64,000 nucleotides of DNA from Cyanobacteria bacterium M_surface_10_m2_119 (GTDB lineage Bacteria; Cyanobacteriota; Cyanobacteriia; PCC-6307; Cyanobiaceae), in contig VGPU01000002.1 of the NCBI GenBank assembly GCA_016882525.1, forward strand, positions 50,552-114,551, in the 5' to 3' direction. A program made the position numbers and the translations under genes. The notes beneath the pieces were generated by a model, which saw only the letters and a list, made by a program, of their open reading frames with translations, did not search any database and was not told where the DNA came from. Positions 30,981 to 41,726 of this stretch are shown piece by piece (the stretch's first letter is position 1; every line of letters starts with the position of its first letter).

Positions 30981-32510
30981 GTGAGCACAGCCTCCCCCAC
31001 TGGTGCGGCCGTCGCCGTCCCCCCGGCGCAGGGGCCTCTGGACGTGCTGATTGTGGGTGGTGGGGTGTGCGGCAGCGCCCTGCTGTTTGAGCTGGCCCGC
31101 TACACGGATCTGGGCCGCATCGCCCTGGTGGAGCGCTACGACCAGTTGGCACGGGTGAACTCGAAGGCCACCAACAACAGCCAGACGATCCACTGCGGCG
31201 ATATCGAGACCAACTACACGCTCGAGAAGGCCGTCAAGGTGAAGCGCACGGCCGAGATGATCGTGCATTACGCCGAGCTGCTGGAGCCGGCGGAGCGGGA
31301 GCGGTGTGTGTTCCGCACCCCGAAGATGGTGCTGGCGGTGGGCGAGCAGGAGTGCGCCTTCCTGAGGGAGCGCTTCGCGGGCTTCTCGCCCCACTTCCCG
31401 GCGATGGAGTTGCTGGAAAAGGAGCAGATCGCCGAGTGGGAGCCGAACGTGGCCCTGGTCGATGGTCGGCTGCGGTCCGAGGAGCTGGTGGCCATCGGCA
31501 TCCGCAGCACCTACACCGCCGTCGACTACGAGGAGCTGGCCGAATCGTTTGTGGCGCAGGCCCGCGCGGCGATCGACGAAAGCCAGGGAAGTGCAGATGA
31601 GGGCCAGTCCCCTCGCCGGCTCGATCTGCTGATGGGTACCAGCGTGCAGCAGATCATCCCGGAGGGGGAGCTGTTCCGGGTGCGGCTGGCCCCCACCTCC
31701 GGTTGCAGTGCCGGTCTGGCCGCCGATGGCACGGCGGTGGCACCCACCGAGGTGCTGGCGCGCCACGTGGTGGTGAACGCCGGTGCCCACAGCCTGCTGA
31801 TGGCCCAGCAGATGGGTTTTGGTCTGGAGTACTCCTGCCTGCCGGTGGCCGGCAGCTTCTACTTCACGCCGGATCTGCTGAAGGGCAAGGTCTACACCGT
31901 GCAGAACGACAAGCTGCCCTTCGCCGCCATCCACGGCGATCCCGATGTGCGTGCTCCGGGGAAGACCCGCTTCGGCCCCACGGCCCTGCTGCTGCCGTTG
32001 CTGGAGCGCTACAAGCCGGCCTCCTTCTGGGAGTTCCTCAAGGTGCTGCGGCTGGATTGGGCGGTGCTGGCGGTGTTTTGGCAGCTCTTCCGCATTGCCG
32101 ACATCCGCAACTACATCTTCAAGAACCTGCTGTTTGAAGTGCCCTGGCTCAGGCGGCGCCTGTTTCTGGCCGATGCCCGCAAGATCGTGCCGGGGATGCG
32201 GCTTGACGATCTGCGCTTTGCCGAGGGCTACGGCGGCGTGCGCCCCCAGTTGATCGACAAGGTGAACCGCAAGCTGATGCTCGGGGAGGCCAGCATCCCG
32301 GCCCTGCCGGGGCTCGTGTTCAATGTGACCCCCTCCCCCGGGGGCACCTGCTGCCTGGGCAATGCCGCCCGCGATCTCGAGGCGATCGCCCAGCGCCTGG
32401 GGTGCGCCTTTGATCGCCAGCGACTGGCGCGGGAGCTCTATGGCACCGGAGAGGAGGCCGGCTCCGGCGCCACGGCCTCGCCTCAGGCCACCGCCGCGCC
32501 CGTCGGCTGA
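30981..32510 (+). CDS. mqo: malate:quinone oxidoreductase-like FAD-dependent oxidoreductase
   Basis: DVLIVGGGVCGSALLFELARY, NSKATNNSQTIHCGDIETNYT, NVTPSPGGTCCLGNA. Confidence 0.85.
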   Translation: MSTASPTGAAVAVPPAQGPLDVLIVGGGVCGSALLFELARYTDLGRIALVERYDQLARVNSKATNNSQTIHCGDIETNYTLEKAVKVKRTAEMIVHYAELLEPAERERCVFRTPKMVLAVGEQECAFLRERFAGFSPHFPAMELLEKEQIAEWEPNVALVDGRLRSEELVAIGIRSTYTAVDYEELAESFVAQARAAIDESQGSADEGQSPRRLDLLMGTSVQQIIPEGELFRVRLAPTSGCSAGLAADGTAVAPTEVLARHVVVNAGAHSLLMAQQMGFGLEYSCLPVAGSFYFTPDLLKGKVYTVQNDKLPFAAIHGDPDVRAPGKTRFGPTALLLPLLERYKPASFWEFLKVLRLDWAVLAVFWQLFRIADIRNYIFKNLLFEVPWLRRRLFLADARKIVPGMRLDDLRFAEGYGGVRPQLIDKVNRKLMLGEASIPALPGLVFNVTPSPGGTCCLGNAARDLEAIAQRLGCAFDRQRLARELYGTGEEAGSGATASPQATAAPVG

Positions 32511-33340
32511 GGGCCGTCCTCTGGAGCCCCAACGCGGAACAGGTGCTGGTGGCTGGCGGAATAGAGCTTGGATCGGGCCTGAGCGGGCCCGGCCAGGGCT
32601 GGGCTCACCACATAGAGGGTGGTGCGGATCAGCTTGCGCTCCCGGCTCACCTGGGCCATCTGGCTCAGGGGCACCACGGTGAGCCATTGATCCGGCCAGC
32701 TCACCCGGTAGCCGATCGCCACTGGAGTGTCGGCGGGGTAGTGGCGCAGCAGCTCGGCCTGAACCTCCTCCACGTGGCGGGCGGAGAGGTAGAGGCAGAG
32801 GGAGGCCCGCAGGGCGGCGAGCCGCTCCAGGGATTCGGTTTCCGGTACACCGGTGCGGCCACCGGTGCGGCTGAGCACGATCGTCTGCACCAGCCCGGGG
32901 ATGGTGAGCTCGGCGTTGAGGGCGGCGGCGGTGGCCTGGTAGGCGCTGATGCCCGGCACCACCTCCACCTCGATGCCGGCATCGGCCAGGCGGCAGATCT
33001 GCTCGGCCAGGGCGCCATAGAGGCAGGGGTCGCCGTCATGCAGACGCACCACCCGCTGGCCGGCGGTTGCCCGCTCGAGGATGACCTCGAGGACCGCTTC
33101 CAGGATGAGGGTGCTCGTGCGGATCTGCTCGCAGGTGGCCGGGGCCAGGGCGGCGATCTGGGGATTCACCAGCGAATCGGTCCACACCAGCACCTCTGCC
33201 TCGCCAATCAGCCGGGCCGCGCGCAGGGTGAGCAGGTCGGGGGCGCCGGGGCCCGCTCCCACGATCGCGACGCTTCCGCGCGACGGGGCTGTGCTCCCCT
33301 CCCCGGGCGGTGGCGTTGGGGTGGAATTGAGCGGGTTCAA
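32483..33340 (-). CDS. cobM: precorrin-4 C11-methyltransferase
   Basis: [56 protein letters not shown]; probable TTG start overlapping the lgt stop (TTGA). Confidence 0.9.
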   Translation of the reverse strand: MNPLNSTPTPPPGEGSTAPSRGSVAIVGAGPGAPDLLTLRAARLIGEAEVLVWTDSLVNPQIAALAPATCEQIRTSTLILEAVLEVILERATAGQRVVRLHDGDPCLYGALAEQICRLADAGIEVEVVPGISAYQATAAALNAELTIPGLVQTIVLSRTGGRTGVPETESLERLAALRASLCLYLSARHVEEVQAELLRHYPADTPVAIGYRVSWPDQWLTVVPLSQMAQVSRERKLIRTTLYVVSPALAGPAQARSKLYSASHQHLFRVGAPEDGPQPTGAAVA

Positions 33341-34227
33341 CGGCTCACTCCAGCGGGATCGGGCAGCTGGCGCTGCCGGCCATAGAGCCACCACAGGCCG
33401 AGCCCGCCGAGGACGATCAGCAGCAGGCTCACCAGCTGGGCCATGCGAATGCCGCCTTCGCAGAAGGGGGGCTGGGAGAACAGGCAGAGGGGGTCGATCC
33501 GCAGGCCCTCGATCCAGACGCGGCCACTGCTGTAGGCCATCAGATAGATGCAGCTGAGGGCCCCGGCCGGGAGCCGGATCCTTCCGCGCGAGCCCGCCCG
33601 GAACAGCAGCAGCAGCAGGGCACACACCCCGAGGTTCCAGATCGACTCGTAGAGGAAGGTGGGATGGAAGTAGAGCTGCTCCAGGAATTCAGGGGGGCGG
33701 TTGGCTGCGGGGATCTGCAGCTTCCAGGGGAGCTGGGTGGGCAGCCCGAAGGCCTCGGAGTTGAAGAAGTTGCCCCAGCGGCCGATGGCCTGACCCAGGG
33801 CCACGGCAGGCACCAGCACATCCAGCAGCGACCAGAACGGCAGGCGCCGCCAGCGGCAGTAGAGGACCGTGGTGAGCACCCCGCCGATCAGGGCCCCGTG
33901 AATGGCGATGCCACCGCGCCAGATCGCCAGAGCATCACTGGGGTTGGCGGCGTATTGGCGCCATTCCAGGGCCACGTAATACAGCCGGGCTCCGATCACC
34001 GAACCGAGTACCAGCAGGGGCAACAGGTCGGCGATCAGGGCTGGGTCGATGCCGCGGCTCTTGCCCAGGCGGGTGGCCAGGGCCAGCCCCACGAGCACCG
34101 CCAGGGCGATCAGCAGCCCGTACCAACGCAAGGAAACAGGGCCCAGCTGGAAAACCAGGGGCCCTGGAGAGGTGAAGGCGGAGAGCAGCGGCAAACCGTT
34201 GAGAGCAGTCAAGGGGATTGTGGCCAC
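33337..34227 (-). CDS. lgt: prolipoprotein diacylglyceryl transferase
   Basis: [31 protein letters not shown]. Confidence 0.95.
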   Translation of the reverse strand: MATIPLTALNGLPLLSAFTSPGPLVFQLGPVSLRWYGLLIALAVLVGLALATRLGKSRGIDPALIADLLPLLVLGSVIGARLYYVALEWRQYAANPSDALAIWRGGIAIHGALIGGVLTTVLYCRWRRLPFWSLLDVLVPAVALGQAIGRWGNFFNSEAFGLPTQLPWKLQIPAANRPPEFLEQLYFHPTFLYESIWNLGVCALLLLLFRAGSRGRIRLPAGALSCIYLMAYSSGRVWIEGLRIDPLCLFSQPPFCEGGIRMAQLVSLLLIVLGGLGLWWLYGRQRQLPDPAGVSR

Positions 34228-34297
34228 GGCTGGCCTGGGGAGACCGCTGGTCGCAAGGACACCAACAATCCCACCCTGGCGAGGGAGCCTGAAGCGT

Positions 34298-35248
34298 TCA
34301 GACCAGCCCTTCGGCGGCCTGCACCTTCTCGACCTGGCGCTTCTTCAGGACCAGCATGATCTGGGCCAGGGCGATGGCGGCGAAGAAAGCGAGCAGGCCG
34401 TAGATGCGAACGGGGTTCTGCAGCACGATCTCAGCATCGATCTGCCCAAAGCCACCCACGTTCGGGTCGTTGGTGAGGGCAGCGCCGGCGGCCACCGCAT
34501 CACCCACGGCCACCGTCACGGTCGGGCCGGCGGGCACCGACTCGCTCACCTTGTTGCCGTCCTCGGTGGTGATCTCCACCACGGTGGCACCTGCATCAGC
34601 CGGGGTGATGGCCGAAACCGTGCCGGCGGCGGGGGCGGTGAACACACCGTTGTTGCTCTTTTCACCGGTGGGGTACACCTGGCCCCGGCCCCGGTTGCCA
34701 CCCACGTGCAGCTGGAACTTGCCGAAATGGATGGAGCTGTCGGTCGCCGGATCGGGGGAGAGCACCGGGAAGACGATCTCCTGGTGTTGGTCACCAGGAA
34801 TGGGGCCCACCAGCAGGATGTTGGGCTGGTCGTCGGAGTACTGGCTGTAGAAGATGCCGGCGGTCTCCTCCTTGAGCTCGTCGCTCAGCCGGTCCTGGGG
34901 AGCGAGGGTGAAGCCCTCGGGGAGCATGACCACCGCACCCACGTTCAGGCCGGTGGGGCTGCCGTCACCCGCCACCTGCTGCACCGAGGTGTCGTAAGGA
35001 ATTTCCACCACGGCCTTGAAGACCGTGTCGGGGAAGATGGCCTGGGGCACTTCCACCCGGGTGGCTTTCTTGGCCAGGTGGCAGTTGGCGCAGACGATCT
35101 TGCCGGTGGCCTCGCGGGGGCTGGCGTAGTTCTGCTGCGCCCAGAAGGGATAGGCCCAGCTGGGGCTGGCCGCGCCGAGAACGACGGCCAGGGCCAGGCT
35201 GGTGCCGATCAGGGAGCCAAGCAGGGAGGAGAGGGAGCGGCGCATCAC
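34298..35248 (-). CDS. petA: cytochrome f
   Basis: [31 protein letters not shown]-terminal TM anchor. Confidence 0.97.
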   Translation of the reverse strand: MMRRSLSSLLGSLIGTSLALAVVLGAASPSWAYPFWAQQNYASPREATGKIVCANCHLAKKATRVEVPQAIFPDTVFKAVVEIPYDTSVQQVAGDGSPTGLNVGAVVMLPEGFTLAPQDRLSDELKEETAGIFYSQYSDDQPNILLVGPIPGDQHQEIVFPVLSPDPATDSSIHFGKFQLHVGGNRGRGQVYPTGEKSNNGVFTAPAAGTVSAITPADAGATVVEITTEDGNKVSESVPAGPTVTVAVGDAVAAGAALTNDPNVGGFGQIDAEIVLQNPVRIYGLLAFFAAIALAQIMLVLKKRQVEKVQAAEGLV

Positions 35249-35288
35249 GGGCGGGAACGGGTCGACGGGAAAGGCAGGAGCTGTCGGA

Positions 35289-35834
35289 TCAGGCCCACCA
35301 GGGCTTGTCGCCGGTGCGGAAGTCGGTCTCGGTCCACTGGCTCACGAACACGTTGTCGTTTTCCACGGACACATGGGCCAGGGCCAGGGACAGGGGAGCC
35401 GGGCCGCGCACCACCTTGCCGGTGGCGTCGTACTGGGAGCCGTGGCAGGGGCACATGAACTTGTTCGACGCCGCGTTCCAGGGCACCACGCAGCCCAGGT
35501 GGGTGCAGATCGCATTGATGCCGTAGCTGCCGATGGCGTCCTCGCCCTCCACGATCAGGTAGGTGGGATCGCCCTTCAGGCCCTGCACCAGGCTGCGGTC
35601 GCCCTCGCGGTGGGTTGCCAGCCAGCCGCTGGCGGTCACGGCGTTGCCGAGCTCGTCCTTGGCGGTGGTGCCGCCGCCGGAGCCGGCTGCCTTGGGCGGA
35701 ATGAAGTAGTTCACCACCGGGTAGAGGGCGCCGAGGGCAACGCCGGTCACCGACCCGAAGGTGAGCAGATTCATGAACTGCCGACGACCCATTCCGGGCA
35801 CATCACCACTCGCGCTGGCTGGGATCTGGGTCAT
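35289..35834 (-). CDS. petC: cytochrome b6f Rieske iron-sulfur subunit
   Basis: [11 protein letters not shown] and [12 protein letters not shown] cluster motifs; N-terminal TM. Confidence 0.97.
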   Translation of the reverse strand: MTQIPASASGDVPGMGRRQFMNLLTFGSVTGVALGALYPVVNYFIPPKAAGSGGGTTAKDELGNAVTASGWLATHREGDRSLVQGLKGDPTYLIVEGEDAIGSYGINAICTHLGCVVPWNAASNKFMCPCHGSQYDATGKVVRGPAPLSLALAHVSVENDNVFVSQWTETDFRTGDKPWWA

Positions 35835-36071
35835 GTACGACGTGCCGGTGTAGCCGGTGCAACGTGGCGGCCACATTAAGGCCTGCCCCACCCGCTCCGA
35901 CAGCTGGGCCGGGGCTCCCCAGGCCACTGCAACAAGCTGTTGTGCTCCAGACTGACGACCTGCGCTGGGCTCGATTTGCTGCTAGGTCCGGTCCCCACCC
36001 CAGGATCCTGATCCGCAGTCCGGCCTACCCCCGCCACCCATCCCAGTGCCCCCTGTCGGCTGCACGACTCC

Positions 36072-36422
36072 GTGGACCCTGACCTTCTCCACCAGCCACC
36101 TCCGGCTCCTCTCAGTGGCGCCGAGATCCAGGCCCTGCTGCAGCGCCGCTGGCAGGCCTCCTATGACCTGCATCTGGTGCAGCGCCGCGGACGGCTCTAC
36201 CTGCAGGTGATGTGGGCCTATCTGGAGCAGCAGTCCTTTCCCCTCACCGCCGAGGGTTACCAGGCCAAGCTCGAGGAGGTGGCCGGCCTGCTCAACGGCA
36301 TGGGGGTTGCCACCCAGGTGCGCCACTGGCTGGAGACCACAGCAGACAAACCGCGCCTCGGCCGCGCCATGGGACTACCCCTCGAGATCCCCCCGGATCG
36401 GCTTGGTGAGTACATCCTCTGA
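36072..36422 (+). CDS. DUF3067-like protein
   Basis: LSGAEIQALLQRRWQASYDLHLVQRRGRLYLQVMWAYLEQQSFPLTAEGY. Confidence 0.75.
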   Translation: MDPDLLHQPPPAPLSGAEIQALLQRRWQASYDLHLVQRRGRLYLQVMWAYLEQQSFPLTAEGYQAKLEEVAGLLNGMGVATQVRHWLETTADKPRLGRAMGLPLEIPPDRLGEYIL

Positions 36423-36471
36423 GCTGGTCCGCGCAAGGGTGCGTGTGACCCGAGGCGCCTCCTGATCGGTC

Positions 36472-37272
36472 TCAGGACGCTTCGGCACCCGTGGCAGGTC
36501 GCAGTTGCTCCGTGAGCGCCACCAGGCCCACGCCCACCAGATAGAGGGCGGTGATCGCCCCGCCGAGCAGCAGCATCGTCACCGGATCGGTGGAAGGGGT
36601 GAGCACCGCCCCGGCGATCGCGGCCGTGAGCAGCACCCAGCGCCAGGCCGAGAGCATCGTGCGGGCCCGGATCAGCCCAAGGGCCCCCAGGATCAGCTGC
36701 AGCACCGGCAGCTGGAAAGCCAGGGCTGTGGCCACCATCAGCAGCAACACGAAGTCGAGATAGCGCTCGATCGACCAGCTCGGCTCCACCACGTCGGCCC
36801 CGTAGCTGACCAGAAAGCGCAGGGCGGCCGGCACGAGGGCCCACCAGGCAAAGGCCAGGCCGGCGGCGAAGAGCACGGCAGATCCCGCCACTGCAGGCGC
36901 CACCAGCCGGCGCTCCCGGCGGCTGAGGCCAGGGAGCACGAAGGCCAGGATTTCGTAGAGCACCCAGGGCAGGGCCAGGCTGAGGCCGGCGTAGCCAGCC
37001 ACCTTCAGGGACACGAACAGAAACTCGCCGGGCGCCAGCTGCAGAAAGCGGATCCCATCGGCGGGCATCTCCAGCAGGCGCACCAGAGGTTTCACCACCA
37101 CCAGGCAGCCGGCGGCGGAGATCACCACCACCAGCAGGCTGCGCAGGATGCGCCGGCGCAGCTCCTCGAGGTGATCGACCAGGCTCATCTCCACCTCGCC
37201 GGGGAAGGCATCCGGATCCGGCTTCGGGGCGATGCGGATCGGCGGCGGCGGTTCCGGGAGAGAGGTGCTCAT
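36472..37272 (-). CDS. tatC: Sec-independent protein translocase TatC
   Basis: MSLVDHLEELRRRILRSLL; six TM segments. Confidence 0.93.
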   Translation of the reverse strand: MSTSLPEPPPPIRIAPKPDPDAFPGEVEMSLVDHLEELRRRILRSLLVVVISAAGCLVVVKPLVRLLEMPADGIRFLQLAPGEFLFVSLKVAGYAGLSLALPWVLYEILAFVLPGLSRRERRLVAPAVAGSAVLFAAGLAFAWWALVPAALRFLVSYGADVVEPSWSIERYLDFVLLLMVATALAFQLPVLQLILGALGLIRARTMLSAWRWVLLTAAIAGAVLTPSTDPVTMLLLGGAITALYLVGVGLVALTEQLRPATGAEAS

Positions 37273-38951
37273 GGTTGCTGCGCTGCCAGCAGGCTAAGGG
37301 CCCGTTCCGGCACGCCCCACAGCACCGTGCCGCCGCGATGGCGCACCGTTCCCGGGGCCGCCCCTGGAATGCGCTGCAGCTCGTCGACCGGCACCATCAC
37401 CACCGGCACCCGCCCGTTGGCGCGCCCCCGGCTGAAGTGGGCGGCCAGATCGGCGGCGCACTGCAGGTCAGCCTCGTCGGTGGGCATCGTCGACCGCTTG
37501 AGCACCACGTGGCTCCCCGGCAGCTCCTGGGCATGGAACCAGAGATCGCCGCGGCGGGCCTGGCGGAAGGCGATCCACTCGTTCTGGCGGTGGTTGCGGC
37601 CCACCTGCAGGGGCACACCGGCCCTGGTGTGGAGCTCCAGCGGCGCGGGCTTGCCTTCGGCGGCAGCCGTTGCCGGTCGCTGCCGCCGCGCCTGGCGACT
37701 GCTGCGGCCCAGCAGTTCCTCAAGCTCCTCGCGGATCGCCTCCAGCTGATCAAGGCTCTCGGCCTGCTCCAGGTAGGTGAGGCTCGCCTCGATGGCACCC
37801 AGCTGCTGGCGGTGGAGCTCCAGCCGGGGGGTGATGGCGCCGACTGCCCGCCGCAGTTTGCGGGCCCGCCGGTAGAGGGCCTGGGCTTCATCGATGCACT
37901 GCCGGCTGGGCTGGCGCTGGCTGAGGAGGGTGTCGGCCTGCTGCTGCAGGGCTTCAGTGCCGGCCGTGGCCGCCAGCAGCTGCTCCTGCTCCGCCACCTG
38001 CCGGCCCTCCCGCTCCGCCAGCCGCTGCAGCTGCTGCGCCAGCTGCTGCCGTTGCTCCACCCACTGGCGCTCGGCCAGAAGCCGATCGGCGAGGGCGGCG
38101 AGGGCCCGGTTGATGGCCAGGGGGCCGCTGCCCGGGGCCTGAGCCGGCCCGACCTGGGGACTGGCCCAGCAGCAGTAGGTCCCCCCGGCGCCGGCGTGCC
38201 AGCTGAACTGCTCGGACTCCAGGGCCGTGAGCCAGGTGCGCCAGGCCTGCCAGAGCCGCTGCCACTGCTCCGCGCCCAGCTCCTGAACGGGCACGCTGAG
38301 CCAGGCTTCGGGCACCAGCTGGCTGGCCAGGGCCGGGCTCACCCCCTGGTAAGCGTCCCGCAGGGCGAGGCCCAGGGGCAGGGGCAGCAGCAGCAGACGT
38401 CGCTGCCAGTCGGTGAAGGCCTCCTCCAGGCGGGGGGGCTCCCCGGCCAGCGGCGGCGGCGGCAGGTAAGGATCGCCCGTGCCGATCGGCCGCAGCCGCG
38501 ACTGGCTGGCCTTCACCTGGCGCGCCAGCGTGACCACCCGCCCATCGGCATCGAGCAGGAACAGGTTGCTGTGCCGGCCCATCAGCTCGATCACCAGCTG
38601 CTTCTCCAGCGGCTCGCCCGGCCGTCGGGCGAAGTCGAGCAGCACCACCCGCTCCCAGCCCGGTTGGCTGAAGCCGGTGAGGGCCAGGCCCCGCAGACCG
38701 TGCTGCAGTTGCTGGGCCAGGGTGCTGCCCTCTCCCTGCCGCGGGGGCGGCGCGATGGCGTGCACCCGGGCCGCCTCGGCCTGCCAGCAGAGCTCCAGCC
38801 ACTGCACCCCGTTCAGGTGGCGCAGCGCCACTTGCAGGCTGTGGCTGCTGCCCTGCTGCACCTTCTCGAAGCGGCTGGGCACCAGCAGGGGCCGCCATTC
38901 CGCCAGCACGGCCCGCAGGCTGGTGAGGTCCATCGGCTGCAGCCTCGCCAT
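37269..38951 (-). CDS. NFACT family protein (Rqc2/RqcH-like)
   Basis: [53 protein letters not shown]; likely start at 38933. Confidence 0.88.
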   Translation of the reverse strand: MARLQPMDLTSLRAVLAEWRPLLVPSRFEKVQQGSSHSLQVALRHLNGVQWLELCWQAEAARVHAIAPPPRQGEGSTLAQQLQHGLRGLALTGFSQPGWERVVLLDFARRPGEPLEKQLVIELMGRHSNLFLLDADGRVVTLARQVKASQSRLRPIGTGDPYLPPPPLAGEPPRLEEAFTDWQRRLLLLPLPLGLALRDAYQGVSPALASQLVPEAWLSVPVQELGAEQWQRLWQAWRTWLTALESEQFSWHAGAGGTYCCWASPQVGPAQAPGSGPLAINRALAALADRLLAERQWVEQRQQLAQQLQRLAEREGRQVAEQEQLLAATAGTEALQQQADTLLSQRQPSRQCIDEAQALYRRARKLRRAVGAITPRLELHRQQLGAIEASLTYLEQAESLDQLEAIREELEELLGRSSRQARRQRPATAAAEGKPAPLELHTRAGVPLQVGRNHRQNEWIAFRQARRGDLWFHAQELPGSHVVLKRSTMPTDEADLQCAADLAAHFSRGRANGRVPVVMVPVDELQRIPGAAPGTVRHRGGTVLWGVPERALSLLAAQQP

Positions 38952-39010
38952 CGCCTGCGCTGGGGGCTCCGTGGGGGCCCCTACTCTGCAGCCCGACCGC
39001 CGATGCTGCG

Positions 39011-39559
39011 ATGGCTCGCCTCACCGTGATCACCGGCCCCAGTGGCGTCGGCAAGGGAACGCTGGTGGGCCAGCTGCTCGAGCGTCATCCGCAGATCTGG
39101 CTCTCGGTGTCGGCCACCACCCGCGCTCCGCGCCAGGGGGAGGTGGAGGGCCAGAGCTACTTCTTCCTCAGCCGCGAGCGCTTCGAAGAGCAGGTGGCCG
39201 AGGGCGGTTTCCTGGAGTGGGCTGAATTTGCCGGCAACCTCTATGGCACCCCGCGGCAGCCGGTGGAGACCCAGCTCGCCGCCGGTCGGCCCGTGCTGCT
39301 GGAGATCGAGCTGGAGGGGGCCCGGCAAGTGCGGCGCAGCTTCCCGGCGGGATTCCAGCTGTTCATCAAGCCCCCGAGCCTGGCCGAGCTGGAGCGGCGC
39401 ATCCGTGGCCGCGGCACCGATAGCGAGGAGGCGATTCAGCGGCGTCTGGAGCGCGCACGGGTGGAGCTGGCGGCGGAGGCCGAATTCGACGCGGCCCTGG
39501 TGAACGGCGATCTCCAGCAGGCCCTAGCCGAGCTGGAGGGACTGATGGAGCTGGCCTGA
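39011..39559 (+). CDS. gmk: guanylate kinase
   Basis: [51 protein letters not shown]. Confidence 0.95.
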   Translation: MARLTVITGPSGVGKGTLVGQLLERHPQIWLSVSATTRAPRQGEVEGQSYFFLSRERFEEQVAEGGFLEWAEFAGNLYGTPRQPVETQLAAGRPVLLEIELEGARQVRRSFPAGFQLFIKPPSLAELERRIRGRGTDSEEAIQRRLERARVELAAEAEFDAALVNGDLQQALAELEGLMELA

Positions 39560-39630
39560 GCGGCGGCAGGAGCTCTCTGGGGGTTGAGGAGCAGCCGGCG
39601 CAGACCCGGCCCGGCTCAGCCCACAAAAAA

Positions 39631-39673
39631 CGGCCCTCGAGGGGCCGCAAAAAAAATGGCCCCAGAGGGGGCC
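39631..39673 (-). terminator. two tandem intrinsic terminators downstream of psaJ
   Basis: Minus strand: GGCCCCCTCTGGGGCC then T8, followed by CGGCCCCTCGAGGGCCG then T6. Confidence 0.75.
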
Positions 39674-39690
39674 GAAGCCAGAGTGCTCCG

Positions 39691-39807
39691 TCACATCGGG
39701 TGGAAGAGCAGGTCGGGGAAGAAGCGGTTGAACTCGATCAGGATGCCGGCGGTGATGGTGAACCAGATCGCCGAGAAAACCGGAGCGGTGGTGAGGAACT
39801 TTTTCAT
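39691..39807 (-). CDS. psaJ: photosystem I subunit IX (PsaJ)
   Basis: Read directly: [38 protein letters not shown]; too short for the ORF track. Confidence 0.95.
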   Translation of the reverse strand: MKKFLTTAPVFSAIWFTITAGILIEFNRFFPDLLFHPM

Positions 39808-39857
39808 CGAAAGATTGGCGGAGGGACAGATAGCCTGGAGGGCGCTGAACCGGGAGA

Positions 39858-40355
39858 TCAGCGGGGAGAGACCGTGATCTTGTCGTCGGCTTCGGTCAGC
39901 TTCCGGCCGGACAGTTCACCGAAGGCAGCCAGGGGCCACGTGGCAGCGCCCAGGGTGCTCTTGAAGGCGAGGGGAAGATCAATCTGAATTTCCTTCATGG
40001 TGGCGTCCTTGCTGCCGCGGATCGCGATCAGGTAGGAGCGGCCAGCCCAGCCGATGCAGCCGGCGATGTAGAGGAAGGCGATGCCAGGAATGATGAAGTC
40101 ACCGGCGTGACTCCAGCGGCCGTCCACGATCAGGTGGGGCAGGCCATCGGTGCCGCAGAGGGCCTGGCTGTACATCTCGAAACGGGCCTTGGCCTGGTCG
40201 GTCTTGGCAGTGGCCGCGCGCTGTTGGAAGCGGGGGCTTTCGGCGCAGGGGGTGAGGCCGGCAACCGATGCGTCTGCCTTGGCGACGGGTGCAAAGCCGA
40301 AGAGCAGGAAGGCGGAGAGCAGAACCGCGCACAGGCGGGGGAAAAGACGGCGCAT
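39858..40355 (-). CDS. psaF: photosystem I subunit III (PsaF)
   Basis: [20 protein letters not shown]...[43 protein letters not shown]. Confidence 0.96.
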   Translation of the reverse strand: MRRLFPRLCAVLLSAFLLFGFAPVAKADASVAGLTPCAESPRFQQRAATAKTDQAKARFEMYSQALCGTDGLPHLIVDGRWSHAGDFIIPGIAFLYIAGCIGWAGRSYLIAIRGSKDATMKEIQIDLPLAFKSTLGAATWPLAAFGELSGRKLTEADDKITVSPR

Positions 40356-40404
40356 CGCGGTGCAGGATGTCACCAGCGGACAGTAGGGGCGCTCCAGCGA
40401 GCAC

Positions 40405-41472
40405 ATGGCAACGGTTCTGGCCCTCGAAACAAGTTGTGACGAGTCGGCCGCGGCGATTGTGCGGGGTTCGACCGTGCTCGCCAGCGCCGTGGCCTCCCAG
40501 GTGGAGGAGCATGCGCGCTGGGGTGGCGTGGTGCCCGAGATCGCCTCCCGCCGCCATGTGGAGGCCCTGCCCCAGTTGATCGAGCAGGTCTGCGGGCAGA
40601 GCGGCCTACCGGTGGCGGCGGTGGACGCGGTGGCCGCCACGGTGGCGCCGGGGCTGGTGGGGGCGTTGCTGGTGGCCTCCGTGACGGGCCGCACCCTGGC
40701 CCGGCTGCATGACAAGCCTTTCCTCGGCATCCACCACCTCGAAGGTCATCTGGCCTCGGTGCAGCTGGGGGAGCCGCTGCCGGAGGGCCCCTACCTGGTG
40801 CTGCTGGTGAGCGGGGGGCACACCGAGCTGGTGCGGGTGGATGCTCCGGGGCACTTCAGCCGCATCGGCCGCAGCCACGACGATGCGGCGGGCGAAGCCT
40901 TTGACAAGGTGGCCCGCCTGCTGGGACTGGGTTATCCGGGAGGGCCAGCCATACAGGCCGCAGCCGCGGGGGGCGACCCCTCGCGATTCGCTCTCCCCAA
41001 GGGAAGGATCTCGTTGCCGGGGGGTGGTTTTCATCCCTATGACTTCAGCTTCAGCGGCCTCAAGACGGCCATGCTCCGCGAGGTGCGGGCTCTGGAGCAG
41101 CGCCAGCAGGAGAGCGGTGAGCCGCTGCCGGTGGCCGACCTGGCGGCCAGCTTCGAACAGGTGGTGGCGGAGGTGCTCGTGGAGCGCAGCTGCCGCTGTG
41201 CCCGTGACCAGGGACTGCGCACCCTGGTGCTGGTGGGTGGGGTGGCCGCCAACCGCAGGTTGCGGACGCTGCTGGAGGCCCGCTGTGGGCGGGAGAAGCT
41301 GCAGTGGCGGGTAGCCCCGCTCGCCTACTGCACCGATAACGCCGCCATGATCGGGGTGGCGGCCTGCCGGCGGCTGGAGGCCGGGGTGCGGTCGGCCTTC
41401 GATCTCGGGGTGGCTGCCCGCCTGCCCCTGGATCAGGCGGGTCGGCTTTACGAAACGCAGGCGCTTTTTTAA
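40405..41472 (+). CDS. tsaD: tRNA N6-adenosine threonylcarbamoyltransferase
   Basis: [40 protein letters not shown]. Confidence 0.95.
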   Translation: MATVLALETSCDESAAAIVRGSTVLASAVASQVEEHARWGGVVPEIASRRHVEALPQLIEQVCGQSGLPVAAVDAVAATVAPGLVGALLVASVTGRTLARLHDKPFLGIHHLEGHLASVQLGEPLPEGPYLVLLVSGGHTELVRVDAPGHFSRIGRSHDDAAGEAFDKVARLLGLGYPGGPAIQAAAAGGDPSRFALPKGRISLPGGGFHPYDFSFSGLKTAMLREVRALEQRQQESGEPLPVADLAASFEQVVAEVLVERSCRCARDQGLRTLVLVGGVAANRRLRTLLEARCGREKLQWRVAPLAYCTDNAAMIGVAACRRLEAGVRSAFDLGVAARLPLDQAGRLYETQALF

Positions 41473-41513
41473 TCCGCTTAGGCTTCGGATCCACCCACTG
41501 CGCCGCCCCCGCC

Positions 41514-41702
41514 ATGGCCCCCGCGCACCCCACCCAGCAGACCGGGCCGCAGCCTGAGGTCGAGCCCGTGAGTTCCAGCGAGCTCAATGCCTGGCGGCGG
41601 GGCTTCACTCCCCAGGCCGAGATCTGGAATGGACGCCTGGCCATGCTGGGCCTGTCCCTGGGCCTGGCGGTTGTGCTGATCAGCCGGCTGGCCCTGCGTT
41701 GA
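41514..41702 (+). CDS. high-light-inducible (HLI/Scp) family protein
   Basis: Chlorophyll-binding motif AEIWNGRLAMLGLSLGLAVVL. Confidence 0.85.
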   Translation: MAPAHPTQQTGPQPEVEPVSSSELNAWRRGFTPQAEIWNGRLAMLGLSLGLAVVLISRLALR

Positions 41703-41726
41703 GGCACCGCCAGCCGGCGCCAGCCC

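Noticed and set aside
35928-35944. Imperfect palindrome CAACAAGCTGTTG in the petC/DUF3067 gap
   Set aside because: Centre is imperfect and only one copy is present; too weak to call a regulatory site
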